DNA from: Elusimicrobiota bacterium
GTDB taxonomy: Bacteria; CG03; SLGR01; PWQF01
DNA: 23,022 nucleotides
Direction: 5' to 3'
Assembly: GCA_003557485.1 (NCBI GenBank)
Contig: PWOI01000094.1
Location: 1-23,022 of the forward strand
Positions 15,473 through 22,417 of this stretch are shown here, in pieces; position 1 is the first letter of the stretch; the number at the start of each line of letters is the position of its first letter. The translations under genes and the position numbers were made by a program. The notes beneath the pieces were generated by a model that did no database searches, was not told the DNA's origin, and saw only the letters and a list, made by a program, of their open reading frames with translations.

Positions 15473-16476
15473 TTTTCTTCAAGCTCCCGCCTTCTTCTCT
15501 GCCTTTCCTCTTCTATTCTCTTCAAGCGCTGCTCTATAATCTCTTTTCTCTGCTGCTCTATAATCAATCGCCTGCGTTCTGCCTGCTCCTGTCTTATTCC
15601 GCTGTAGCGGAGCCTTATTTCTTCAAGAATTTCTGACCGGGCCTCTTTTTCTCTTTCCAGAGCAGCCTGCTCCGTTCTGAGACGGCCTATTTTTTCTCTT
15701 ATCGGACCCTGTTCTTCAGCAGGAGCGGCGCGCAAAAGGCCTCTCTGGCGCCTGAGATATGCCTCCACGGCCCGGAGGCGCCTGAGATTAAGAAAAGACT
15801 GCATCCTTTCATCAAAGTGTATCCACCGCAGCTGCCTTGTATCGGTTATTTCACCTATAATTACCGGAGCCTCTGCAAGACGTGCGGATGCAGCAAAATT
15901 TTCACTTACTTCAACAGGGGGAAAATATGCCTCTTCTGCCGGGACTGCTGCCAGCAATATACTCCCCCCGTATACTTCAACTTCACATAAACCTTCTTTT
16001 TCATATATCACTGCAAAATCAGTTCCTCTCACTGAAGCTACGGCAACGGGCGTATGTATATCCATCTTTTCCCGGTCAATGCCGGATATGCGGGCCCGGA
16101 GGGCGCCGTAAAACATTTCAATAGAGGTTTCTTCTCCTTTTGACTTTACTTCAAAAGAAGTTTCTTCATCCATATCTATCTGCTTATCAGCATCCAGATA
16201 GATACGCGCAAATGAATCCGGACCCGTTCTGACAGTCGACCCTTCTTCTAAAACCGTTCCGCTCTCTACAACGGTCCATTCGCTTTCACCGGGAAGAATT
16301 ACCATAACCTCTCCCTCAAAGTAAGAAAAACTCTCAAGAGGGCTAGCCGGAACTGATATTTCTTCGGGTTTAGGATCAAGCGGTACCGCGGTATCAGGAG
16401 AGGTTTTAGCGCACCCGTACAATATCAATAAAAATAAGCTCACAAACGTTAAAAAATATTTCATGTTTCTATTCAA
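15469..16476 (-). CDS. FecR-domain lipoprotein with C-terminal coiled coil
   Basis: A 335-residue predicted outer-membrane lipoprotein (LYGC, Cys 22, Ala at +2). Residues about 52-175 form a FecR beta domain, with the hallmark TPVAVASVRGTDFAV at 142-156 and a GDGSxVRT-like GSTVRTGPDSFARIYL at 79-94. From about 215 to the end the chain is almost pure Arg/Glu/Gln/Leu heptad-like helix, probably a long coiled coil. There is no TonB receptor or sigma factor nearby, so it is not the FecIR iron-signalling type; FecR domains also occur in peptidoglycan-associated proteins. The start is TTG at 16474-16476, chosen because AGGAGA at 16484-16489 is seven bases before it, while the first ATG (16462-16464) is 19 bases away and would shorten the signal peptide. 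Confidence 0.82.
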   Translation of the reverse strand: MNRNMKYFLTFVSLFLLILYGCAKTSPDTAVPLDPKPEEISVPASPLESFSYFEGEVMVILPGESEWTVVESGTVLEEGSTVRTGPDSFARIYLDADKQIDMDEETSFEVKSKGEETSIEMFYGALRARISGIDREKMDIHTPVAVASVRGTDFAVIYEKEGLCEVEVYGGSILLAAVPAEEAYFPPVEVSENFAASARLAEAPVIIGEITDTRQLRWIHFDERMQSFLNLRRLRAVEAYLRRQRGLLRAAPAEEQGPIREKIGRLRTEQAALEREKEARSEILEEIRLRYSGIRQEQAERRRLIIEQQRKEIIEQRLKRIEEERQRRRRELEEK

Positions 16477-16483
16477 AGCATAT

Positions 16484-16489
16484 TCTCCT
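16484..16489 (-). promoter_or_regulatory. Shine-Dalgarno that fixes a TTG start
   Basis: AGGAGA on the minus strand, seven bases before the TTG at 16476 and overlapping the 14-base gap after the DUF362 gene. It supports TTG over the ATG at 16464. Confidence 0.65.
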
Positions 16490-16490
16490 G

Positions 16491-17612
16491 TTAGTCAAAA
16501 ATAGCTGCAAGCAGCCTTTTTTTCTCTGCAATAGCACTTTCCGGACACCGCTCACCGCAGCAGAAACACCTGATGCACTTTTTTAAGTTAAATTCCGGTA
16601 TCCTTTCCGAAAAGGAAACTGCATCAACCGGGCATATCTCTGCGCATTTTCTGCAATAAGTGCAGTTTTGCCTCTCCACCCGCGGGTACCTGTCAAGCAG
16701 CGGAGAAAACATACCAAGAGCAAACCGGGGTATAAACCTTCCAAGCCTGGGTACGAGAGGGACCCTGAACCCGTCAAATTCCCTGTCGTTTTCCTTGTAA
16801 TGTCTTATTATATCAATATTGTTGATTTTTCCCAAGCCCCTCTCATAAACTTCTCTTGTTATGGGGACACTCAAAGGGTCTGCGCCGCACATTTTTTCAA
16901 CTACCGCATCCAGAGCGTTAGTTTCAGCGGAACAGAATATGCGGTTAATTTTTCTTGTCCGGCCGTTTACGGGCCCGTCCCCCTCCATTGCCTCTATTGC
17001 ATCCATAACTGTAAAATCGGGTTTAACAACGGAATATAGATCCGCAATCGCGCACGCGAATTTTTCCGGATGAGGCGCCCTTTTATGAAAAATGCTTTTA
17101 GCCAGGCCAGGAACCACTCCCATCATATTCTTGACTCCCAGGGTAAAAACAGTCAATGAGTGAGTCTTAAGTTTGGGAAGGTTTATAACAGTATCGTATT
17201 TAAGATAGTTTTCCGGAAGGCTTATTTCCCTGTAAACAGTTCCGCCTTTAATTTTTACCTGACGGGTAGGGCTCCCGTCAAATATTTCAAATTTTATACC
17301 CATTTCTTCGGCTACTTTGAGAAGCCCTGTCTTACCTGCAGCTTCCAGGGCGTTTTTTCTGCCCCAACCTGAAGGGCTGTCTCCGATAGCGCATTCCCCG
17401 CCCAGCTCCATTACTATCTCTGCTACCGCCTTTACAACAACAGGGTGAGTGGTAACATTCCTGCCGGGCTCGTGAGCCTGAAGCATATTAGGTTTAAGAA
17501 GAACTTTCTTGCCGTAAAAATCCTCCCGCGTGAAATAGCTCCGCAGTATATCCCTGACAGGACCGCCTTCATAAGATTCCGTTCTGTATATCTCTACCCT
17601 GGGTCTTATCAT
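16491..17612 (-). CDS. DUF362 protein with two 4Fe-4S ferredoxin clusters
   Basis: A 373-residue probably cytoplasmic iron-sulfur protein. The DUF362 domain covers about 35-250, with LLKPNMLQAHEPGRNVTTHP, AIGDSPSG, VINLPKLKTHSLTVFTLGVKNMMGVVPG and a PDFTVMDAIEAMEGDGP stretch. The C-terminus carries a double ferredoxin: Cys 317, 320, 323 and 327 (CTYCRKCAEICP), and Cys 346, 349, 352 and 356 (CIRCFCCGERCP). Members are common in anaerobes and are often labelled ferredoxin; the reaction of the DUF362 part is not established. The ATG follows the xerD stop after one base. It has no evident metabolic partner in the operon, so co-expression with envelope and DNA genes does not reveal its role. Confidence 0.88.
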   Translation of the reverse strand: MIRPRVEIYRTESYEGGPVRDILRSYFTREDFYGKKVLLKPNMLQAHEPGRNVTTHPVVVKAVAEIVMELGGECAIGDSPSGWGRKNALEAAGKTGLLKVAEEMGIKFEIFDGSPTRQVKIKGGTVYREISLPENYLKYDTVINLPKLKTHSLTVFTLGVKNMMGVVPGLAKSIFHKRAPHPEKFACAIADLYSVVKPDFTVMDAIEAMEGDGPVNGRTRKINRIFCSAETNALDAVVEKMCGADPLSVPITREVYERGLGKINNIDIIRHYKENDREFDGFRVPLVPRLGRFIPRFALGMFSPLLDRYPRVERQNCTYCRKCAEICPVDAVSFSERIPEFNLKKCIRCFCCGERCPESAIAEKKRLLAAIFD

Positions 17613-17613
17613 C

Positions 17614-18471
17614 TCAGGACCTGGGGTGATACCTGCTGTGCATTTCTTTAATATTTCTTCTGTTCACGTGAGTATAAATCTGGGTTGTATCTATATTTGA
17701 GTGGCCCAGGAGAACCTGTATGCTTCTCAAGTCAGCTCCATGTTCCAGAAGATGAGTGGCAAAAGTATGCCTGAGTGTATGGGGAGCTATTGATTTCTTT
17801 ATTCCCGCCCTTTTAGCGCAGCGCTTTATGAGCCTCCATATGCCTTCACGGCTCATAGGCGCGCCGCGGTGGCCCCTGACAACAAACCCCTCATTTATGC
17901 CTTTTTCAGAAAAATATCTTTTCATAAGACGGGCAGTTTTTACCGAAAACGGAACAAACCTTTCCTTTCTACCCTTTCCTATTACTTTTATCCACTTTTC
18001 ATTTAAATCTATATCCGAAACCTTCAAAGCTGAAAGTTCACTCACTCTCATACCGGTGGAATAAAGAATCTCAAGTATAAAGTGTTCCTTTATGTTTGCG
18101 GAAGCAGATATGAACAATTCGATTTCATCTTCCGTAAGTACAACGGGAAGTTTTTCCTCAAGACGCGGCCCTCCTATATCCGAAGCAGGGCTGGAATCAA
18201 TTATATTATCAAGAACCATAAACTTCAAAAAACTTTTAATTGCGGCCAGCAGGCGTGAAATGGAAGGGGCGCCCAGGGTTTTCCTTCTTTCTATAAGATA
18301 ATCCATTATATGGTTTCTTTTAAGCTTATCCAGGGGAACTCCGCGCTCATCCAGAAAAGAGGCAAAGCCTTCTACATCTCTGCGGTATGCCTGAAGAGTA
18401 TTGCCGGAACACCCTCTCTCAACGTAAAGATAATTTATGAAGCCTTCTATTATCTTTTTATCATTTAACAA
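17614..18471 (-). CDS. xerD: Tyrosine site-specific recombinase, XerD-type
   Basis: A 285-residue recombinase that resolves chromosome dimers at dif with a partner (or alone in single-Xer lineages). The N-terminal SAM-like DNA-binding domain covers about 5-90 (SGNTLQAYRRDVEGFASFL). The catalytic domain has all expected residues: R142 (STGMRVSELSAL), the beta-hairpin Lys 167, H231 and R234 (HTLRHTFATHLLEHGADLRSIQVLLGHS), H257, and nucleophile Y266. Length and the DTTQIYTHV ending fit XerC/XerD. The choice of xerD over xerC is not secure. The start is TTG at 18469-18471, overlapping the upstream stop by 11 bases, with AAGGAAA about ten bases before. It shares an operon with ftsK, whose gamma domain activates XerD in other bacteria. 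No phage or integron context is seen. Confidence 0.9.
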   Translation of the reverse strand: MLNDKKIIEGFINYLYVERGCSGNTLQAYRRDVEGFASFLDERGVPLDKLKRNHIMDYLIERRKTLGAPSISRLLAAIKSFLKFMVLDNIIDSSPASDIGGPRLEEKLPVVLTEDEIELFISASANIKEHFILEILYSTGMRVSELSALKVSDIDLNEKWIKVIGKGRKERFVPFSVKTARLMKRYFSEKGINEGFVVRGHRGAPMSREGIWRLIKRCAKRAGIKKSIAPHTLRHTFATHLLEHGADLRSIQVLLGHSNIDTTQIYTHVNRRNIKEMHSRYHPRS

Positions 18472-19069
18472 AAGGGTTATTTTCCTTTTCCCATCCGACT
18501 GAAGTTTCCGGACCGTGCCCCGGATATATCTTTGTATCGTCAGGTAAAGTAAATATTTTCTCCCTGATGCTTTTTTCGAGTTTCTCCCAGCTTGACCCCG
18601 GAAAATCAGTCCTTCCTACAGAACTCATAAATACTGTATCCCCGCAGAATAGAGAGCCGGGAAGATATACCGAAATAGCTCCGGGAGAGTGTCCCGGAGT
18701 AGAAAGTATTTTAAGGAAAGTTCCCCCCAGTTCTGGTTCTTCGGATTCATCTATAAACCTGTCGGGAGATTCAATCTCAGAGGGGAGTCCGGGTATATGC
18801 AGAAACGACATCTGATCTATTATCTCTTCTTCTCCTTTTCCGGCAAGTATCTCCGCGCCGGTCTTTTTTTTCAGGTAGGAAGCACCTCCCGTATGGTCTA
18901 TATGGCAATGCGTATAAATAATATACTTAAGCCGGCAGGCAGATTTCTTTATCTCATCAAATATCAGGTCACCTTCATCAGCCGGATCAATTACGGCTGC
19001 CTCACCGCCTCCGGTGAGCAGATAACAGTTTGTAGCAAGAGGGCCTAATGTAAGGCAGGTAAAATTCAA
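18461..19069 (-). CDS. Metallo-beta-lactamase-fold hydrolase, glyoxalase II-like
   Basis: A 202-residue cytoplasmic binuclear metal hydrolase of the hydroxyacylglutathione hydrolase-like group. All ligands are visible: THCHIDH (H54, H56, D58, H59), H127 in TPGHSPG, D144 in FCGDTVF and H185 in YPGHGPET. The opening LGPLATNCYLL and IDPADEG are typical of the short bacterial members, which lack the C-terminal substrate domain of true glyoxalase II, so the thioester substrate is uncertain. The start is TTG at 19067-19069, one base after the recA stop, so translation probably re-initiates. No ATG is available near the conserved N-terminus. Confidence 0.88.
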   Translation of the reverse strand: MNFTCLTLGPLATNCYLLTGGGEAAVIDPADEGDLIFDEIKKSACRLKYIIYTHCHIDHTGGASYLKKKTGAEILAGKGEEEIIDQMSFLHIPGLPSEIESPDRFIDESEEPELGGTFLKILSTPGHSPGAISVYLPGSLFCGDTVFMSSVGRTDFPGSSWEKLEKSIREKIFTLPDDTKIYPGHGPETSVGWEKENNPFVK

Positions 19070-19070
19070 C

Positions 19071-20069
19071 TTACTTATCAGGAAAGAGCTTTGCCCTTAC
19101 CTGTTTATCAAGCTCCTTTTTAATTTTTTCGTTCTGCTGCAGGAACTCGATTGAGTTTGTCCTGCCCTGTCCTATCTGGGTATCTTTGTAGGAATACCAG
19201 GTTCCGCTTTTTTCTATTAATTTATGTTCCAGTCCAAGATCAAGAAGTGTCCCTTCATAAGAGACGCCCTGCCCGTAAATAATATCAAACTCCGCCTTTT
19301 TGAATGGCGGGGCGACCTTATTCTTGACAACCTTGACACGGACCCTGTTTCCAATACTGTCAGTCCCCGACTTTATTGCGCCGATCCTTCTGATGTCAAG
19401 TCTTACGGAAGAATAGAATTTAAGGGCCCTGCCGCCCGGCGTTGTTTCGGGATTTCCAAACATAACACCTATTTTCTCTCTTATCTGGTTTACAAATATT
19501 GTAGTAGTGGTCGACTTTGAAATAGTAGCGGTAAGTTTCCTGAGAGCCTGGGACATAAGGCGCGCCTGAAGCCCGACGTGGGAATCGCCCATTTCACCTT
19601 CAAGTTCCGCCTTGGGTACAAGGGCGGCTACACTGTCAACAACTATCACATCAACCGCACCGCTGCGTACCAGGGCCTCGGTAACTTCCAGGGCCTGCTC
19701 CCCGAAATCAGGCTGTGATATAAGAAGGTTGTCAACATCAACTCCTATGTTTTTTGAATACACGGGGTCAAGCGCATGCTCGGCATCTATATATGCAGCG
19801 TTGCCCCCCTGCTTCTGGGCATTAGCTACTATTTCAAGGGCAAGTGTTGTCTTTCCGGATGATTCGGGGCCGAATATCTCCACCACGCGACCGCGCGGTA
19901 TCCCGCCGACGCCAAGAGCCATGTCCAGGGTAAGAGAACCAGTGGGAATGGCAGCTATCCCCGGCCTGTATTTTTCATCGCCGAGGCGCATTATGGATCC
20001 TTTGCCGAATCTGCTTTCCAGCTGTTTTACGGTTCTTTCAAGCGCCTTTTGTTTCTTGTCGTCTGTCAT
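19071..20069 (-). CDS. recA: Recombinase RecA
   Basis: This 332-residue protein forms ATP-driven filaments on single-stranded DNA, catalyses strand exchange and triggers LexA self-cleavage where LexA exists. Walker [10 protein letters not shown] is at 67-75. The [22 protein letters not shown] block, loop L2 with [22 protein letters not shown], and the C-terminal [14 protein letters not shown] are all intact. The C-terminal acidic tail is short. The ATG has AAGGAG at 20078-20083, eight bases upstream. The 25-base gap after pgpA has no recognisable LexA box, so any damage control must act elsewhere or from an internal promoter. It sits in the middle of the long operon between phospholipid and hydrolase genes. 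Confidence 0.98.
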   Translation of the reverse strand: MTDDKKQKALERTVKQLESRFGKGSIMRLGDEKYRPGIAAIPTGSLTLDMALGVGGIPRGRVVEIFGPESSGKTTLALEIVANAQKQGGNAAYIDAEHALDPVYSKNIGVDVDNLLISQPDFGEQALEVTEALVRSGAVDVIVVDSVAALVPKAELEGEMGDSHVGLQARLMSQALRKLTATISKSTTTTIFVNQIREKIGVMFGNPETTPGGRALKFYSSVRLDIRRIGAIKSGTDSIGNRVRVKVVKNKVAPPFKKAEFDIIYGQGVSYEGTLLDLGLEHKLIEKSGTWYSYKDTQIGQGRTNSIEFLQQNEKIKKELDKQVRAKLFPDK

Positions 20070-20077
20070 TTTAATTT

Positions 20078-20083
20078 CTCCTT
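20078..20083 (-). promoter_or_regulatory. Shine-Dalgarno of recA
   Basis: AAGGAG on the minus strand, eight bases before the ATG and within the 25-base gap after pgpA. It is stronger than at most junctions of this operon, fitting a highly translated recA. Confidence 0.6.
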
Positions 20084-20094
20084 GAAATTCTAAC

Positions 20095-20538
20095 TTACAG
20101 ATGTATTATTATTCTCAATATTAAATTCGTGACAATGCCGGCGTATATGTCGTCAAGCATTATTCCCAGCCCGCCGGCTACAACCTGAAGCTTGTTTATC
20201 GGATATACTTTTACAATATCAAGAAACCTGAATATTACAAGGCCTATTATTACATACTCAAGCCTTTTGGGAAGAAAAGCCATAGCTATCAGAAAACCTA
20301 CAATCTCATCTATGACGACTTCCGGAGGGTCTATTTTCCCTTTGATCTGTTCTGTTTTTCCTGCCGTTATTACTCCAATAAAAGAAAGAAGTATGAGCAT
20401 TGTCCAGTAAAAGGCCGGGTCCACGGGCAGAAATATATAGAAAAGAGCTGCCGCGGCAAGCGAGGCAACCGTTCCCGGAGCCGGGACTTTCTCGCCTATA
20501 TAAAAACCTGTTGCTATAAATTTCACTAACCATTCCAT
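20095..20538 (-). CDS. pgpA: Phosphatidylglycerophosphatase A
   Basis: A 147-residue membrane phosphatase that removes phosphate from phosphatidylglycerophosphate to give phosphatidylglycerol. Family motifs: [13 protein letters not shown] (15-27), [13 protein letters not shown] (69-81, acidic metal-binding residues), [12 protein letters not shown] (103-114, a variant of RxFDxxKPxPI) and [13 protein letters not shown] (122-134, with D129 and D130). Three to four hydrophobic segments are visible. The ATG has a strong GGAGG at 20546-20550, seven bases upstream. It follows pgsA after 19 bases, so the two consecutive enzymes of the pathway are made together. Confidence 0.92.
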   Translation of the reverse strand: MEWLVKFIATGFYIGEKVPAPGTVASLAAAALFYIFLPVDPAFYWTMLILLSFIGVITAGKTEQIKGKIDPPEVVIDEIVGFLIAMAFLPKRLEYVIIGLVIFRFLDIVKVYPINKLQVVAGGLGIMLDDIYAGIVTNLILRIIIHL

Positions 20539-20557
20539 GTTTTTTCCTCCTGTATTT

Positions 20558-21118
20558 TTACGGTTTATTACTCCGCGTTATTATATCTATATTATTCTTT
20601 ATGTAAACTGCGCCCGAATATACTGTATATGCGGAAACTATTGCAAGAAGCGGATAAACAGATCCAAGCCACCTATCTATAATTATAAAAATAATTATAA
20701 CCGCAACTGCCGTCATCTGAAGAGCTGTTTTAATTTTTCCTTCCTTTTCAGCCCCTACAACTATTCCCTTTGAAGAGGCAAACGACCTGAAAGCGTTTAT
20801 AATAAACTCCCTGCATATAATTACTATGACAGGCCACACAGGAAGATAAACGGGTTCCTTCACAAGGAAAATTATAAGAGCAGTGCAAATAAAAAGCTTA
20901 TCGGCAAGGGGGTCAAGAAACTTGCCGAGTGAAGATACTTCCTGTCTTTTCCTCGCGATTTTACCGTCAAGAAAATCCGTAGCTGCGGCTATCAGAAGCA
21001 GGGCAAGAGACGCAACCATAAAGTAAGGATTCTCCGATGCAAGGAAAAACCCGAATGGTATTACAAGAAACGCCCTGGCAGCTGTTAATTTATTTGCTAA
21101 ATTCTTTTGTAAATTCAA
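20558..21118 (-). CDS. pgsA: CDP-diacylglycerol-glycerol-3-phosphate 3-phosphatidyltransferase
   Basis: A 186-residue inner-membrane enzyme that joins CDP-diacylglycerol and glycerol 3-phosphate into phosphatidylglycerophosphate. The CDP-alcohol phosphotransferase signature is complete: D48, D51, G52, A55, R56, G65, D69 and D73 in DFLDGKIARKRQEVSSLGKF followed by LDPLAD. Several membrane helices are evident, and the N-terminal NLANKLTAARAF is typical of PgsA. The start is TTG at 21116-21118, overlapping the rodZ-like gene by 29 bases. No ATG or GTG lies between it and the conserved region and I see no strong Shine-Dalgarno, so translation is probably coupled. Confidence 0.93.
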   Translation of the reverse strand: MNLQKNLANKLTAARAFLVIPFGFFLASENPYFMVASLALLLIAAATDFLDGKIARKRQEVSSLGKFLDPLADKLFICTALIIFLVKEPVYLPVWPVIVIICREFIINAFRSFASSKGIVVGAEKEGKIKTALQMTAVAVIIIFIIIDRWLGSVYPLLAIVSAYTVYSGAVYIKNNIDIITRSNKP

Positions 21119-21767
21119 GTTCGTTTACCCAGCCCGCGCTTCCGCTGTCTATATCAACCCGTGTAAATTCCGCATCCGGCCTGTTGCGGTAGTAAAGGTC
21201 CATGCCGCGCGTGTATCCTATCCTTATTCTGAGAGACTCATCAGCTGTATAATACCTGGTTGACGGCGCGGTCAGCAGGGATTCCTCTATCATTACCCCA
21301 TCCGCCAAGACCCGGACCCAGGTAGGCTGACTGACAACTGTCCTGATTTCCACCATTTCCGGAGCCGGCGCTTCAGGTGCGGATAACTGAACTTCTATTT
21401 CCCTTCCCACCCTGTTCAGATAAATGCCGGCCAGGGACATAAGAAGGACCAGTATGAGCGCCACACCGATGATTTTAGGCAACGGGGACTGCGTATGTTT
21501 CTCGGGGACCTGCAGTTTATCGGCGCCGGGGAAAATAGGCGAGATCTCATCCAGTTTAATTTCAGCCGTATGATCTATTTCAACACCCAGAAACTCCGCA
21601 TAATTCTTAAGAAAACTTCTGGCGTAAAAGGAAGAAGCAAAGAAGGAATAATTTTCTTCCTCAAGAGCCTTTATTTTTTCAGGGCTTATATTTAATTTAG
21701 CCGCAGCATCCTTTACAGTTAAATCTTTTTTTATTCTTGTTTTTTTTAAATTTTCTCCGGTACTCAT
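21090..21767 (-). CDS. RodZ-like cell-shape protein (HTH, membrane helix, DUF4115)
   Basis: A 225-residue bitopic membrane protein. Residues about 3-65 form a RodZ-type helix-turn-helix (GENLKKTRIKKDLTVKDAAAKLNISPEKIKALEEENY, FYARSFLKNYAEFLGVE). A membrane helix spans about 98-117. The periplasmic part (about 138-222) is a DUF4115 beta domain (TWVRVLADGVMIEESLL, RIRIGYTRGMDLYYRN). In known bacteria RodZ links MreB filaments to the wall-elongation machinery. The protein is shorter than E. coli RodZ, with a shorter linker, as in many other phyla. The ATG shares its A with the TGA stop of lolA (TGATG), so translation is coupled. mreB is not in the window. Confidence 0.87.
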   Translation of the reverse strand: MSTGENLKKTRIKKDLTVKDAAAKLNISPEKIKALEEENYSFFASSFYARSFLKNYAEFLGVEIDHTAEIKLDEISPIFPGADKLQVPEKHTQSPLPKIIGVALILVLLMSLAGIYLNRVGREIEVQLSAPEAPAPEMVEIRTVVSQPTWVRVLADGVMIEESLLTAPSTRYYTADESLRIRIGYTRGMDLYYRNRPDAEFTRVDIDSGSAGWVNELEFTKEFSK

Positions 21768-22417
21768 CAGTTTTCTATCCTTATAAAGTTTACGTTATCC
21801 GGCGGAATGAAAATAAATCTTTCTTTTTCAACCCCGGAATTAATCCTGTAGTTTTCAAATTCCGTAACAGAAGAAGCATATTCAGATACTACCGCGGTCT
21901 TAAGCGGCCTAAGCGTTTCTGAATCAAATTCTATAATCATTTCAGTGTACTCCCTGGCGGTGCGGGGAACCGCTCTTATAGAAATTGTATCGTTTCCAGT
22001 TTCCTTTAATTCAAGACGATGCGAGTTTTCCAGATTTTCAAGTCCTGACGAAGAATATATGAGAGATACCGAGACCCCTAATATCTCATCGTTGTAGTCA
22101 GTTTTTCTGGCAACTGCCTGCCTTATCCGCGGTGTATAGGTTACCAGATCTTTACCGTCAAAATATAATTCCTGCCTTACGGGTTCTGTATACCTCACAT
22201 GAAAAAAATTTGGCCTTTTATAAACCACTTCGGCCTTAACTGTATCTGTGGCCCCGGCTACAAAAACCTTCTGAGTAAATTCAAAAGATATGTCATTAAT
22301 TTCTGAAACTTCAGATTTAAATGCGTCGGCAAAACCTTCAAAAGAATCAACGGCAAAGACGGTTGTAATTGCCTGAAAAAAAAGCAAGGATGAAAATATG
22401 AAAACTTTAATTTTCAC
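21767..22417 (-). CDS. lolA: Outer-membrane lipoprotein carrier protein LolA
   Basis: A 216-residue periplasmic chaperone that carries lipoproteins from the inner membrane LolCDE transporter to the outer membrane. A cleavable signal peptide ends near TTVFA-VD (22/23). The mature part shows the LolA fold pattern: ISFEFTQKVFV, KAEVVYKRPNFFHVRYTEPVRQELYFDGKDLVTYTP and MIIEFDSETLRPLKTAV. Probable clients in this window are the five predicted lipoproteins. The start is GTG at 22415-22417, fixed by GGAGG at 22424-22428, six bases upstream and inside the end of ftsK; the overlap with ftsK is 11 bases. Neither lolB nor lolCDE is in the window. Confidence 0.92.
   Translation of the reverse strand: MKIKVFIFSSLLFFQAITTVFAVDSFEGFADAFKSEVSEINDISFEFTQKVFVAGATDTVKAEVVYKRPNFFHVRYTEPVRQELYFDGKDLVTYTPRIRQAVARKTDYNDEILGVSVSLIYSSSGLENLENSHRLELKETGNDTISIRAVPRTAREYTEMIIEFDSETLRPLKTAVVSEYASSVTEFENYRINSGVEKERFIFIPPDNVNFIRIEN

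Noticed and set aside
16462-16464. ATG as start of the FecR-domain lipoprotein
   Set aside because: It is 19 bases from the only Shine-Dalgarno; the TTG at 16474-16476 has ideal spacing of seven.
15469-16476. FecR anti-sigma regulator of iron uptake
   Set aside because: The FecR domain is present, but there is no sigma factor or TonB receptor gene nearby, and the protein is a lipoprotein with a coiled coil instead of an inner-membrane anti-sigma factor.
18458-18478. Similarity of the minus strand here to one half of a dif site (TTGTTAAAT)
   Set aside because: Only one half-site resembles dif, the other arm is missing, and the bases are the coding overlap of two genes.
20070-20094. LexA (SOS) box in front of recA
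   Set aside because: I looked for CTGT-N8-ACAG and GAAC-N4-GTTC type patterns in the 25-base gap and found none.
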